From Triplophysa rosa (lineage: Eukaryota > Chordata > Actinopteri > Cypriniformes > Nemacheilidae), in contig NC_079894.1 in assembly GCF_024868665.1 (NCBI RefSeq), positions 3,621,426 to 3,685,425 of the forward strand: 64,000 nucleotides of DNA, in the 5' to 3' direction. Of the stretch, positions 10,308 through 20,336 are shown piece after piece (the stretch's first letter is position 1; every line of letters starts with the position of its first letter). Made by a program: the position numbers and the translations under genes. The notes under the pieces are model-generated. The model was not told where the DNA came from. It saw only the letters and a program-made list of their open reading frames with translations, and did not search any database.

Positions 10308-10370
10308 TTGTTTCGACTGTCAACCTTGTGCCTGTTCCAAAGATTAATTTATAACCTCCACCAGCATTCA
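10308..10370 (-). CDS. TRAJ: TCR alpha joining segment, window no. 25
   Basis: The minus strand reads NAGGGYKLIFGTGTRLTVET. The heptamer is cacaata at 10371-10377 and the nonamer actaaaacc at 10390-10398. The donor is GTAAGT. Confidence 0.93.
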
Positions 10371-10630
10371 CACAATATGAGAGCGCGTAACTAAAACCTA
10401 CATACATAGAGTCACACGTCTTCTGTTTGCATTAATCTGCTTTCATGATTATTTTAAAGTTTAAGCAAATGCTTCAGTTTCATGACTTGCTATTAAAATA
10501 TCAGACTTATCTTTGAGAAATTTCTTATCCACCGTCACATTTCTTTCATGTAAAATAATGTCCTACATATATACCTATATCATTGAATCCTGCTTTTATA
10601 TACAGTATATACAACTTTCGGCATACTCAC

Positions 10631-10690
10631 TTGAATTTACGTGTAATTTTGTGCCAGAACCAAAGATCAGTTTTCCATATCCATCATTCA
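10631..10690 (-). CDS. TRAJ: TCR alpha joining segment, window no. 26
   Basis: The minus strand reads NDGYGKLIFGSGTKLHVNS. The heptamer is cacaatg at 10691-10697 and the nonamer acaagaact at 10710-10718. The donor is GTGAGT. Confidence 0.93.
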
Positions 10691-10973
10691 CACAATGTGA
10701 AGCATCAAAACAAGAACTGCTCACAGTGCACAGACTGCGTATTTCACCAACAATCAACACTGTCTGTCTAAAAACTTAAGAAATATTCCAATTATTTGAA
10801 CTACGTTTTCAACTTTTTATGCTATTACATTATTATCTTACATGCTTGATAAAGTCCAGGTAGGTGCACGAAAAGCAGTAATGCAATTGGACAGATTATT
10901 CATGTTTGCATGCTACACTGACTTGCTGATATTAGGTCTAGCTGAATTTAAAACGCATAGAAAATCATTTTAC

Positions 10974-11033
10974 CTGCATTTACAATGAGCTTCGTGCCAT
11001 CCCCAAATATTATGCTCTGTCCAGAATAAGTCA
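10974..11033 (-). CDS. TRAJ: TCR alpha joining segment, window no. 27
   Basis: The minus strand reads TYSGQSIIFGDGTKLIVNA. The heptamer is cacacaa at 11034-11040 and the nonamer acaaaaaca at 11053-11061. The donor is GTAAAA. It is the last member of the second six-segment block. Confidence 0.92.
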
Positions 11034-11135
11034 CACACAATTACACTGCCATACAAAAACATGCTGGCTGGCCTATAAACAGAGATCCTCGGTGCAGAAT
11101 GATCCTAACTTATGAATACTGCCGTTTTAAAACTC

Positions 11136-11310
11136 TTATTATAACTTGTATGTCAAACATGTATGACTTTCTTTTTTCTGCAGAACGCATAAGAAGATAT
11201 TTTGAAGAATGTTGGTAACCAAACAACACTGGCCCTCGTTGACTTCCACTGTACGGACACAAATCCACTGAGACATTTCTCAAAATGCCTTCTTTTGTGT
11301 TCCACGGAAG
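11136..11310. repeat. fragment of a fold-back repeat
   Basis: This stretch shares words such as tatgactttctt, ttttgaagaatgttgg, aaccaaacaaca and tgtgttccac with the complete inverted-repeat element at 56657-56950 in nmnat2 intron 1. It lacks the terminal inverted ends and is a decayed copy. Confidence 0.6.
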
Positions 11311-11403
11311 ATTAGGGTTCATTCAATTAATATAAATATTATATCTCAGAGACACTAAAGTGAGCACCCTGACAATAAGCACTGCGGAGAAGGTTGAACT
11401 TAC

Positions 11404-11466
11404 TTGCATCTACTGTTAATTTCGTGCCATTCCCAAAGAGAAGTCTAGACACTCCACTAGCAGTCA
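11404..11466 (-). CDS. TRAJ: TCR alpha joining segment, window no. 28
   Basis: The minus strand reads TASGVSRLLFGNGTKLTVDA. The heptamer is cacaaaa at 11467-11473 and the nonamer acaataacc at 11486-11494. The donor is GTAAGT. Confidence 0.92.
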
Positions 11467-11621
11467 CACAAAATGATAGCGCATAACAATAACCCTTTAC
11501 AAGCGACACGACTTGTACCCTAATGTCTGTAGTGTTCACTTTTTGAAATGAATGCTGTTTAAATCTAGGAAATGTTAACAATTCTTTGAAAGCATCACTG
11601 AACGATACTGTATAAACTTAC

Positions 11622-11683
11622 TGGGTTGGATTATCAGTGTTGTGCCTGTCCCGAAGAACACCTTTCCAACTCCAGTATTCACA
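11622..11683 (-). CDS. TRAJ: TCR alpha joining segment, window no. 29
   Basis: The minus strand reads VNTGVGKVFFGTGTTLIIQP. The heptamer is cacaatg at 11684-11690 and the nonamer gcaaaaacc at 11703-11711. The donor is GTAAGT. It is the closest to its neighbour, 156 bp from the previous segment. Confidence 0.92.
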
Positions 11684-11923
11684 CACAATGCTAGACCACA
11701 GAGCAAAAACCCTCTCTGACGTCTGACACAAGCCTCTAGGTTCAGTTAATGCAATAAAACTAAATATTTATACTGTAATGCTATTTAGCAAACTAAATGT
11801 TTCAATTTGATTTGTTTGCTTGTCATTAAGATTTGCTGCACATACTGTAACATCACGTGTGTTGTTCTTTTAAATGAAACGGTAACACGTGATATTTATA
11901 AAAATGTTAATCATAGCGCTTAC

Positions 11924-11986
11924 TTGTTTCAACTGTTAGTTTAGTTCCAGCGCCAAAATAGACTCTCCTGTCTCCACTTACAGTCA
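11924..11986 (-). CDS. TRAJ: TCR alpha joining segment, window no. 30
   Basis: The minus strand reads TVSGDRRVYFGAGTKLTVET. The heptamer is cacaaca at 11987-11993 and the nonamer gcaataact at 12006-12014. The donor is GTAAGC. Confidence 0.92.
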
Positions 11987-12570
11987 CACAACAATATTGA
12001 CTTTAGCAATAACTCACTGCTCTTGCATGAATCAATAACATCTTGTAAATGTCTCCTTAAAAAAACTATGGCGTATGGCATCAACACAGCCAAAATCCTT
12101 CAATCCGCATGGAACGACCAAACAAGCGAACCATGAGAGCGCTTTTCATAAAAGCATCTGCTAAATGAAATACCAAATATAATCAAAGCTTTTCAAATCG
12201 AATGAGCCTATACTACGTCACATTCATTGTAATATTACAATGTTTTTTCCACGTTTAAGAATAATATTAAGGAAACTCATCCATGACAATGGAAAAATGG
12301 AAATTTTGTTGAGACTCCAATATTTTAAAATATCATCAAAATGTATGAGAATTAAGCATCTTTGTAATATTTGAGTGACCATAAATGTTTGACCAGTGTA
12401 ATTAGGCCAAACTTGGTGTATCTTTATGGATTATAAAAACAATTTGCAGTGCACGTGCGGCATATTAAAACAGATTATTTACATGATAGTTAATCCGGCC
12501 ATGACCTGACCAAGTAAAACAATAGAAAACATTTAAAAGTGTTTTTAAACTGGTACAAACAAACACTTGC

Positions 12571-12630
12571 CTGATTCAACAATGAGTTTTGTTCCAGCAC
12601 CAAAAGTAATCTTGTAATTTCCTCTATTCA
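12571..12630 (-). CDS. TRAJ: TCR alpha joining segment, window no. 31, GC splice donor
   Basis: The minus strand reads NRGNYKITFGAGTKLIVES. The heptamer is cacagca at 12631-12637 and the nonamer tcaaatact at 12650-12658. The segment is followed by GCAAGT instead of GTAAGT, a GC-AG type donor with otherwise strong consensus (CAG|GCAAGT). The related segment at 14294 has the same donor. Confidence 0.9.
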
Positions 12631-12886
12631 CACAGCACTATAACCTATATCAAATACTCACTCCGGAGAAAACATAGATTTACTGTAAGAAGAACAGACG
12701 TACAGTACTGATTTAAGTGATAAATAGAAAATAGCGATTCGTCTTAAACACATTTGTTTGTCTTCTGTAATTTAGTTGATAGGGCGAATGCATCAATAAC
12801 ATGACACAAACTGTTATGTTTCTTCACTTGTATTAATCCTTACTGTAATAATGAATCAAAAGCCGTTCATCCAGAATTTCACTTAC

Positions 12887-12943
12887 TTGAGATGATGGCA
12901 ACTTTTGTCCCGATGCCAAACACAAGTTTGTTTGCATTAGTCA
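12887..12943 (-). CDS. TRAJ: TCR alpha joining segment, window no. 32
   Basis: The minus strand reads TNANKLVFGIGTKVAIIS. The heptamer is cacaacg at 12944-12950 and the nonamer acaacaacc at 12963-12971. The donor is GTAAGT. The tail after FGIGT is the most divergent of the array. Confidence 0.9.
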
Positions 12944-13254
12944 CACAACGTTAGGGGCTTTGACAACAACCTGTGACATTACTACGATCCACTGTACAAT
13001 CAATAACTCGTTAGAATCGCAATTCCACGCACAATCCTCATAACTAGATTTATGAATTCAGCTACATTAATCCATAAAGGCTGTTTCAAAACGAACCTTT
13101 CACAGAATCATTCTGTTTTACAAAAGGTTCTTTATAAATGTTCTTTAGACTATAAAAAATGGTTTTGAAAGGGACCGGATGTATGATTAACTAAAAGCTA
13201 TTTACACTGTAATTGTCTAAACGTGTGAAAGGGCTGAAGGTACAAGATTCTTAC

Positions 13255-13320
13255 CTGAATTTACAGTCAGTTTTGTTCCTTTTCCAAAAATGATCTTCCA
13301 CGCTCCACCAGTACTAGTCA
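13255..13320 (-). CDS. TRAJ: TCR alpha joining segment, window no. 33
   Basis: The core reads GGAWKIIFGKGTKLTVNS. The heptamer is a perfect cacagtg at 13321-13327; the nonamer is acgaataac at 13340-13348. The donor is GTAAGA. Confidence 0.92.
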
Positions 13321-13348
13321 CACAGTGATTCCTACACTTACGAATAAC

Positions 13349-14287
13349 AAGCTAACTTTTATGGTACCACCATAAATCAAATATATACTGTATATATACA
13401 AATGCCTGACAGTAATTCATCAAAAATTGCCATTTGATGCTATTTAACTTTCTTTTTTGCCATTAACACATACCTTCCTTTTATAAACATCTCTAATGTG
13501 TATGCCTATATTTATAATATACTACACGGTTGCTTATTTTCAAAGATGTGAAAAAATATAAGCAAGGTACATGAATTTGTACATTTGTCCTGATCCAAAG
13601 TGCAGCAAGACAACAGGTTCAGGACGTCCATAGCTAGTCCAATATATTATTTTCAAATGGAAGACACAATATTTATTACTAATCACATGGCACCACATGC
13701 TGCACCGAGTCCTGCACAACATGACATGTGAAAAATAATAATGTCATGGCCACGAATAAAAATTTGTTCCCATGATTTATTACTATGTGAGCATGTTTTA
13801 CTAATTTGTTCTCTTGTTTCAGCTAAACAGTCCTCACATTTTAATCATTTGTTTCGTTTTAGATAAATGCGTTTGTTGATTTTATGATTAATCTTGCTTC
13901 CTCTTTGTAAACATGTTCCCCATCACAGTCTTGCTTTAACTATTTGTAAGTCAATAAACATCATCAAAGTTGCTCTGTCCATAACGGCAGATATGTCTTT
14001 TCTTTTCAATGAAATTGTGGGCAGGAATTGACAAACGTGAGCATGATTTACCTAAAACAAGGAAACGAAATAGCAAAACTTGCTCTTGTATTAATACATT
14101 TTGGGAACAGTATAATTACGGGCTCATTACTACACTAAATATTATTACTACACCACCTCAATGTTCCTTATTATCTTAAAAACGCGACTTACAATGCAAA
14201 GATTTATGAGATAAAATCATGATGCTCTTATCTACCCAAAACCACACGATTAAACCAAATAACAACAAAATAGAGACACTTGCGAAT
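13349..14287. other. longest gap in the Jalpha array, no segment
   Basis: Nearly 940 bp without a recognisable Jalpha. A minus-strand HFGSGQ string near 13590 recalls a J motif but has no RSS or donor. AT-rich, otherwise featureless. Confidence 0.6.
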
Positions 14288-14293
14288 ACTTGC

Positions 14294-14353
14294 CTGATTC
14301 AACAATGAGTTTTGTTCCCCTGCCGAAGATAATCTTGTCAGTGTTTGTATTCA
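14294..14353 (-). CDS. TRAJ: TCR alpha joining segment, window no. 34, GC splice donor
   Basis: The minus strand reads NTNTDKIIFGRGTKLIVES. The heptamer is cacagaa at 14354-14360 and the nonamer gcaaatact at 14373-14381. The donor is GCAAGT (CAG|GCAAGT), the second GC donor in the array; its last 27 bases match the segment at 12571 apart from the motif codons. Confidence 0.9.
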
Positions 14354-14648
14354 CACAGAACTACAGCACATAGCAAATACTCTAGAACTCGTATACACAA
14401 CAACACTACCCCGGTTTCACAGACAGGGCTTAACTTAAGTTGCTTTTATAAAAATGTTTCTGTAAAAAACATTACTGAGACAAAACAATGGTATTGCTAT
14501 ATTTTCATCATACAAGTTATTTTCAGTTAAGACAGCTACGACGTGTCTGGGCACATAAGATTTTAAAACGACTTCAATACACAGGCAAACTAAAGCAAAA
14601 ACATCAGATTTAATTCATCCGACCAAACTGAAGAAAAGAAACACTTAC

Positions 14649-14708
14649 GTTTTTCTACAAAAAGCCTCGTCCCGTTCCCAAATATGATCTTTGTGCCAGC
14701 ATCATTCA
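14649..14708 (-). CDS. TRAJ: TCR alpha joining segment, window no. 35
   Basis: The minus strand reads NDAGTKIIFGNGTRLFVEK. The heptamer is cacagtt at 14709-14715 and the nonamer tcataaacc at 14728-14736. The donor is GTAAGT. Confidence 0.92.
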
Positions 14709-14938
14709 CACAGTTACACACATCCATTCATAAACCCCACTGTGATTAAGTGCTAAATGACTCGATTCTTGGTTTGTTTTAAACTAGTAGTGGTTAACAC
14801 ACATTTTTAAACGTCATGCTATATAATAACAGCCTGGTTATTAAGACAACATGAGCGCAGTGCATGCAATGTTTTCTCATTTAGTTTCTACAATTTCTGT
14901 AATGGATACACAATACACAATTTTCAACTCTTACTTAC

Positions 14939-15001
14939 TTGAAGAGACGACAAGATTGGTCCCTTGACCAAAAATCTGCTTATTTCCAGCACCAACATTC
15001 A
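14939..15001 (-). CDS. TRAJ: TCR alpha joining segment, window no. 36
   Basis: The minus strand reads NVGAGNKQIFGQGTNLVVSS. The heptamer is cacagca at 15002-15008 and the nonamer acaataacc at 15021-15029. The donor is GTAAGT. Confidence 0.93.
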
Positions 15002-15213
15002 CACAGCAGAGCACTCGACTACAATAACCGTGTCCTCTGTTCGTATAGATTTAGAGGTTAACTTTTGCATTTCAATAGTTTGTCTAGGAGTCTTTTTATC
15101 AAGTGCTTAAAAAACTAGACAACTACAAATAATTAATAGACCAGAATTAATGTATCCGTTTAACTGCAATGGCTGACAAACACGGTTAAAGTAATCCTTT
15201 ACATTTTACTTAC

Positions 15214-15273
15214 CGGTCTGAATTAGCAGCTTGGTTCCTTTCCCAAAAATGATTTTGTCAAGACTTTTAGTCG
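15214..15273 (-). CDS. TRAJ: TCR alpha joining segment, window no. 37
   Basis: The minus strand reads TKSLDKIIFGKGTKLLIQT. The heptamer is cacaaag at 15274-15280 and the nonamer ccaaatact at 15293-15301. The donor is GTAAGT. Confidence 0.92.
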
Positions 15274-15308
15274 CACAAAGGGAAACTTCATACCAAATAC
15301 TGCCAAGC

Positions 15309-15333
15309 ACTTACTGCTAACATTCACACAATA
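15309..15333 (-). pseudogene. minimal Jalpha relic: donor, 12 bases, heptamer
   Basis: A GTAAGT donor (plus acttac, 15309-15314) is separated by only 12 bases, typical of a Jalpha 5' end (TGAATG...), from an RSS-like heptamer cacaata at 15327-15333. No good nonamer follows. It looks like a segment that lost its body by deletion. It sits just 8 bp beyond the nonamer of the segment at 15214. Confidence 0.4.
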
Positions 15334-15556
15334 TAAGAACAAATATTTCAAATGATACGTTATTTCTTCTATTAGCCTAGATAATAATATATATATAAAT
15401 ATTGAATATTGTCACTCTTTAAACAATTACACAAGTGAATTTGAACTTTCAACATCTAGGGTGATTGCGTATCTAGTACTAAATTCACATTTCTCGAGTA
15501 TGTGCAAAAAGTAGTCTGAAAATCTTTCAATTGCTTAATTTTAAGTGCAAACTTAC

Positions 15557-15619
15557 TTGAATGGATGAAAAGTTTCGTTCCTTGACCAAATATTACTTTT
15601 CCAATAGTGCCTGTATTCA
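15557..15619 (-). CDS. TRAJ: TCR alpha joining segment, window no. 38
   Basis: The minus strand reads NTGTIGKVIFGQGTKLFIHS. The heptamer is cacaagg at 15620-15626 and the nonamer acataaacc at 15639-15647. The donor is GTAAGT. Confidence 0.93.
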
Positions 15620-16024
15620 CACAAGGCTATACCTCTTCACATAAACCTGTGTATCAGAAGCCATCTCTAAAACCATATCCTACCTATCTTATTGGATGTT
15701 ATACATGTCTACTTTAACATTTATTTGTCATTTTTAAAGAATTATACGGCCATTTTAGTTCATTACGATAAAAATTAATTTATGACATCAGAGTCTAATT
15801 CTGAAAAGAAGTGGCGTCAACAAGACTGCAGTATTTAATAAAGTATACATGTTAGTCTCTAACCTTTACATTGCAATTATTATAACTCATCGAAAGTATT
15901 CCATGTTTTAAAATGTTGGTTCCATATGCAATATATAAGCTATATCCACAAGAAGAATTTTAAAATTGCATTTCAACAGTGAATATAAAATCATATATTC
16001 AAATTTCAACTAAAGAGAACTTAC

Positions 16025-16084
16025 TTGACTTCACAATTAGTTTCGTCCCATTTGCGAAAACAATCCTGTCATTCCCTCTAGACA
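16025..16084 (-). CDS. TRAJ: TCR alpha joining segment, window no. 39, FAXG variant
   Basis: The minus strand reads SRGNDRIVFANGTKLIVKS, with Ala for the first motif Gly as in the segment at 9475. The heptamer is cacaaag at 16085-16091 and the nonamer acataaact at 16104-16112. The donor is GTAAGT. Confidence 0.88.
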
Positions 16085-16391
16085 CACAAAGTTATACACC
16101 GTGACATAAACTGACTGTTACTGCCCGAACCCACTTAACAGAAATTAAGGAAGAAAGACGACTTTCTAACAACTAACTAGATGTACAAAATCTAAGCCCA
16201 GTTAGTCAATGATAAATATTCTGAAATAACAATTAAATCCAAATTAAATAAAAGTATTTAGTTGATTTGGACACAGATTTTCCTTCATTTACATGCAAAG
16301 GGTAAAGCAGGCCAGAAAGTTTTATCTTCCACATCTGAATTCAGTGACTTAAATTATTTCGCATTTTGTTAGACAAAGAAATACAACGTAC

Positions 16392-16454
16392 TTGATTCCA
16401 CAATGAGTTTGGTACCATGGCCAAATATGACCTTGTTAACTCCAGCAGTATTCC
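16392..16454 (-). CDS. TRAJ: TCR alpha joining segment, window no. 40
   Basis: The minus strand reads NTAGVNKVIFGHGTKLIVES. The heptamer is cacagag at 16455-16461 and the nonamer acaaaaata at 16474-16482. The donor is GTACGT. Confidence 0.92.
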
Positions 16455-16523
16455 CACAGAGCTATACTGCCTAACAAAAATACCCTCAACACTCGGAGTA
16501 CCAACTTATAGAACAACAATATT

Positions 16524-16958
16524 TGTGACCCTGGATCACAAAACCAGTCTTAAGTAGCACGGGAACATTTTTAGTAAAAGACAAAAATACATTGTGTGGG
16601 TCAAAATTATCGATTTTTCTTTTATGCCAAAAATCATTAGGATATTAAGTAAAGATCATGTTCCATGAAGATATTTTGTAAATTTCCTACCTTAAATATA
16701 TAAAAACTTTATTTTTGTGAGTGGATGATCTGCCACAGTGCCCCTGATTAACAACTTCAAAGGCAATTTTCTCAATATTTTCATTTTTTTGTGCTCTCAG
16801 ATTCCAGAGTTTTAAACGGTTGTATCTCAGCCAGATATTGTCCTATTTTAACAACTCATATATCTATAGAAAGTTTATTTATTCAGCTTTCAGAATATGT
16901 AAAAATCTCATTTTCAAAAAATTGACCCATAAGACTGGTTTTGTTGTCCAGGGTCACA
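16524..16958. mobile_element. non-autonomous DNA element with inverted ends
   Basis: The left end tgtgaccctggatcacaaaa and the right end finishing gtccagggtcaca are inverted copies, with aaccagtctt / aagactggtt just inside. The 435-bp interior is AT-rich and non-coding. I recognise this sequence type as a high-copy dispersed repeat of cyprinid genomes. Confidence 0.8.
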
Positions 16959-17271
16959 TTTCATTTTACTTCTTTGTAGTGTCATTTTTAAAACTTTTCT
17001 AGTCATTGTTGAGTGACCGGATATGATTCAAGAATATCGATGTTTCGTTATGTATAAAGCAACATTGCTACATCAATCATTATATTACTTTACAAATAAT
17101 ATAAACCAGCAAATTCAATCAGTAAATGCAGAACTGTTAGGTTTTTGTTGTCTGTTGTACATATTTTGTGTCTTTTAAAACAGCTATTATCATTTTTTTT
17201 ATTTAAAACAATTTTATTTTCCTTTACCTGTACGACAAAAGTCACCATAAAACAAAGATGTTAAAACTCAC

Positions 17272-17334
17272 CTGATTCTACTCTAAGTTTTGTTCCACTG
17301 CCAAAGATGATCTTATTGAGCCCCTGTTGATTCA
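17272..17334 (-). CDS. TRAJ: TCR alpha joining segment, window no. 41
   Basis: The minus strand reads NQQGLNKIIFGSGTKLRVES. The heptamer is cacaaca at 17335-17341 and the nonamer acaaatatc at 17354-17362. The donor is GTGAGT. Confidence 0.92.
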
Positions 17335-17607
17335 CACAACACTAAACCCCATGACAAATATCCTCAACTGCAAAACCCCTATTTCGACTGATATTCCTGT
17401 GCAAATTTAGGAGGAAATCTAACGGCACAAAACATCTCATTCATAAGCTTTAAATAACTCTAGCTATAATAAACGCTATGATCATTTTGTGGTTGGTACA
17501 ATATACCTTTTATTAACAAAAACCTAAACTATCGTTTCAGGACACGTCTTCATGCTCTAAAAGGAGTATCGTATCGTAAAATATTGAGTATTAAAGAGAA
17601 TACTCAC

Positions 17608-17669
17608 TGGACTGCACAATTAACTTTGTTCCAGATCCCATAAAGAACTCGAAGCCAGAACCAGACGAC
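17608..17669 (-). CDS. TRAJ: TCR alpha joining segment, window no. 42, motif Phe replaced
   Basis: The minus strand reads SSGSGFEFFMGSGTKLIVQS, so the aromatic residue of the FGXG motif is Met, preceded by two Phe. The heptamer is a perfect cacagtg at 17670-17676; the nonamer is acgtaaaac at 17689-17697. The donor is GTGAGT. It is the intact Jalpha closest to the delta genes and would be the first 5' target of V-to-Jalpha joining. Confidence 0.85.
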
Positions 17670-18036
17670 CACAGTGCTGCATCCCCAGACGTAAAACCTC
17701 TTCACACAGGACAGACATTCACAATCTCTGTGATAATATCCTTAAATAATCAATATACTATATTTTGTTGTTTTTTATTATAAAAAGGATAATTTCCCAA
17801 TTCATTGTCATAAATCGTATCTTTGAATGGTATTATCTTTACATTACTTTATATGATCATTTAAGTGTATTATTTATGCTACTGATGTGAAAAAGCCTTT
17901 CAAGTAGCTTTAGAAAGTCACTAATAACACTGCATTGGTGCTGAAATTACATAATGTAAAATAAATAATTCACTGTATAGTAAAACACATTGCATACAAA
18001 CATTCAATTGAACGTCGGGTTAGGTAAATTGCTTAC

Positions 18037-18088
18037 CTGAATGTCCATGCTGTTTATTAGATCCTGGGATAATTCAGCACTTCCTATG
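18037..18088 (-). pseudogene. decayed Jalpha-like relic
   Basis: A GTAAGC donor (plus gcttac, 18031-18036) follows a minus-strand stretch resembling a J 3' end (GGATCT...CATTCAG), but the FG and GT codons are lost. A CAC at 18089 is not followed by a nonamer at 12 bases. A joining-segment ancestry is plausible, not proven. Confidence 0.35.
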
Positions 18089-18119
18089 TAACAAACAATG
18101 TATTAAATATGTCAGTGAG

Positions 18120-20190
18120 TTAAGTCGCACATCTCACACTTTGCTCAAATAATGTTTGAAACCAAAGTATTGACATTAGATCCATTTACAACTTTCGTCA
18201 ACCCTGAAAATGTAGCCTAGCCGTCAAAGATGTCACTTCAAATGGGGTATACGTGGCAATTCTCCTCTTAAAATAGAGAGCAGTGATCTACTGGCCTAGT
18301 TTTACAGTGACACCTTAATATTTTTGCACCACACTTGCACAAGTAATGCTTATAAGAATAACATACAGTATTCTCTTGTTTTTCTACTAGAGCTGTTTGT
18401 AACTCTAAAACACAGAAATAACTGTTGTCCTGGAATTTATTGGGCTCTTTAAGAAATGTTTTTATTTATGCGTAAAATAAGGTCAGTGTTTAACATGAAC
18501 ATGGTTAACATTAATGTGGTTAAGTTTCCACCAACTTGATCTATAAGAACTATGTTGTCCAGCTTGTCAGCCCAGTAAACTCACACGTGTGGCACGATTC
18601 GAAATTGAAGTATGAAAGTGTACCTGTGATGTGTGACTTTGAATTTATTGGGGAGGCTCCATTTGTTAACATGACTTAACTGTAAAAGTTAACATAAAAT
18701 AGCAATGAGAAATACTTTGAGGCATTTAATAATCTTAGTTATCATAATTTATAACATGTCCTAATACATTGGGAAAAACAAAAGTTAGTTAATGCACAAT
18801 GATGTGAACACGCAATTGTATATGTATTTGTAACAACATTAACAAATATGAACAAATGATATTTAGTGCATGTTAACTAATGTGTCATCTATGGAAACTT
18901 ACTGTAAAGTGTTGCCAATTTATTTTGGTCTTTGTTTAAGCAATGTTGTTTATCACAGCAATACTGCCACAAGGAGTCACTCAAGTCTACAAAGAAAAAT
19001 AGCCAGAGTTGAAATGCAACATTCAAATAAGGACCACCAGAGGGCAGTGTTTTTCATAGTCACTTTAAGCATAAAGGGAAACTTCACCCAAAAATGACAA
19101 TTCTGTCATCATTTACTCATCTTCGAGTTGTTCCAAATCTGTATACATTTCTTTGTTCTGATGAACACAGAGAAAGATATTTGGAAGAATGCTTATAACC
19201 AGACAGATTTTGTCCCCCGTTGACTACCATAGTGGGGAAAAAACACAATGAGTCAAAAGTGCCCCAGAACTGTTTGCTGTCCTACATTCTTCAAAATGTC
19301 TCCTAAACACTAAAAATAAAAAAAGTTATTTTTCCTACTGTGGGAGTCAATGAGGGGCAAAATCTGTCTGGTTATAAGCATTCTTCCAAATATCTTTCTC
19401 TGTGTTCATCAGAACACAGAAATGTATACAGATTAGGAACAACTCGAAGGTGAGTAAATGATGACAGACCTTTCATTTTTGGGTGAAGTATCCAAGGTTC
19501 AATATTTTCATGAATTATAAACTTATCTTAATGTAATTGAATTAACAAAAAGTAACACATTGACAAAACTAGGTGATTTTAACATAATATAAAAACACAC
19601 TGACATTTTGTGTCTTATAAAAATGAATCAATAGCCTAACAAAGTGGTTTGAACATTTTTTATTTATTTGCTTATTATTATTATTGATTTAATTTTGTAA
19701 TCAATTTAAGTAATTTACGTAAAAGAGAAGTAATCTAAAAGACCTCACAAATTGTGGTGGTAGACTTTAAGGCTTTTGTACAGCTGTCTCTCACGCGGTG
19801 GAAAAAAGTCACAAAACACACAATTTCTTGGAAGCCGAAGCGAGCAGTCGATCTTTATCTGAAAGTGTGGGTTGAGTGCATCTCTGCCACGTATGTGCTG
19901 TTGAAACTGTGGTTTAGACACACTCAAATGAAACTTCTCTTTCATCAAGCCATTTTTATTTGAGTACAAGTTTTATTTGAAATTAAAATAATCTTATAGA
20001 CACAAAAGTCTTACAGACTGTAATACCACTCGCTATACAAGTAAAAATACATTGTACATTTTGTAAAAGAATAACAATAATAAAGAAACAACATACTCCA
20101 TTTCTACCTTTCACTTGTTTGTAACAAAATCATAAAACGCTATATAAATCCAAAGCACTGCAAAGCATTATTTAAGTTCTGTAAAATGTC
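18120..20190. other. spacer between Jalpha array and TRDC
   Basis: No gene recognised. AT-rich sequence containing the fold-back element at 19082-19488. Any TRDC untranslated 3' exon would fall at the right end of this stretch or just beyond it. Minus-strand AATAAA-type words near 19950-19985 and 20212-20217 could serve as TRDC polyadenylation signals. Confidence 0.5.
19082..19488. mobile_element. fold-back inverted-repeat element, family C
   Basis: The left arm (cttcacccaaaaatgacaat, then ctgtcatcatttactcatct) is repeated inverted at the right (gagtaaatgatgacagacct, ending gggtgaag). The two arms extend inward to the words ctgatgaacacagagaaaga and ttggaagaatgcttataacc, so almost the whole 407 bp is palindromic. 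A related full copy is in nmnat2 intron 8 (60918-61350). Confidence 0.8.
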
Positions 20191-20336
20191 AAGAAAGTTA
20201 ACACAACACATTTTATTTTATCTACATATAATTTTGATCTATGTAACATTAATTACAAAAGACACGCAAAGGCGGACATTGTGGCTTGATAGAAACATTC
20301 CTATCGGCTGAATTCATATTTAGCTGAATTTATCTT

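Noticed and set aside
13540..13722. Minus-strand frame with a J-like HFGSGQ string
   Set aside because: No heptamer/nonamer at the correct distance and no splice donor after the motif; probably chance.
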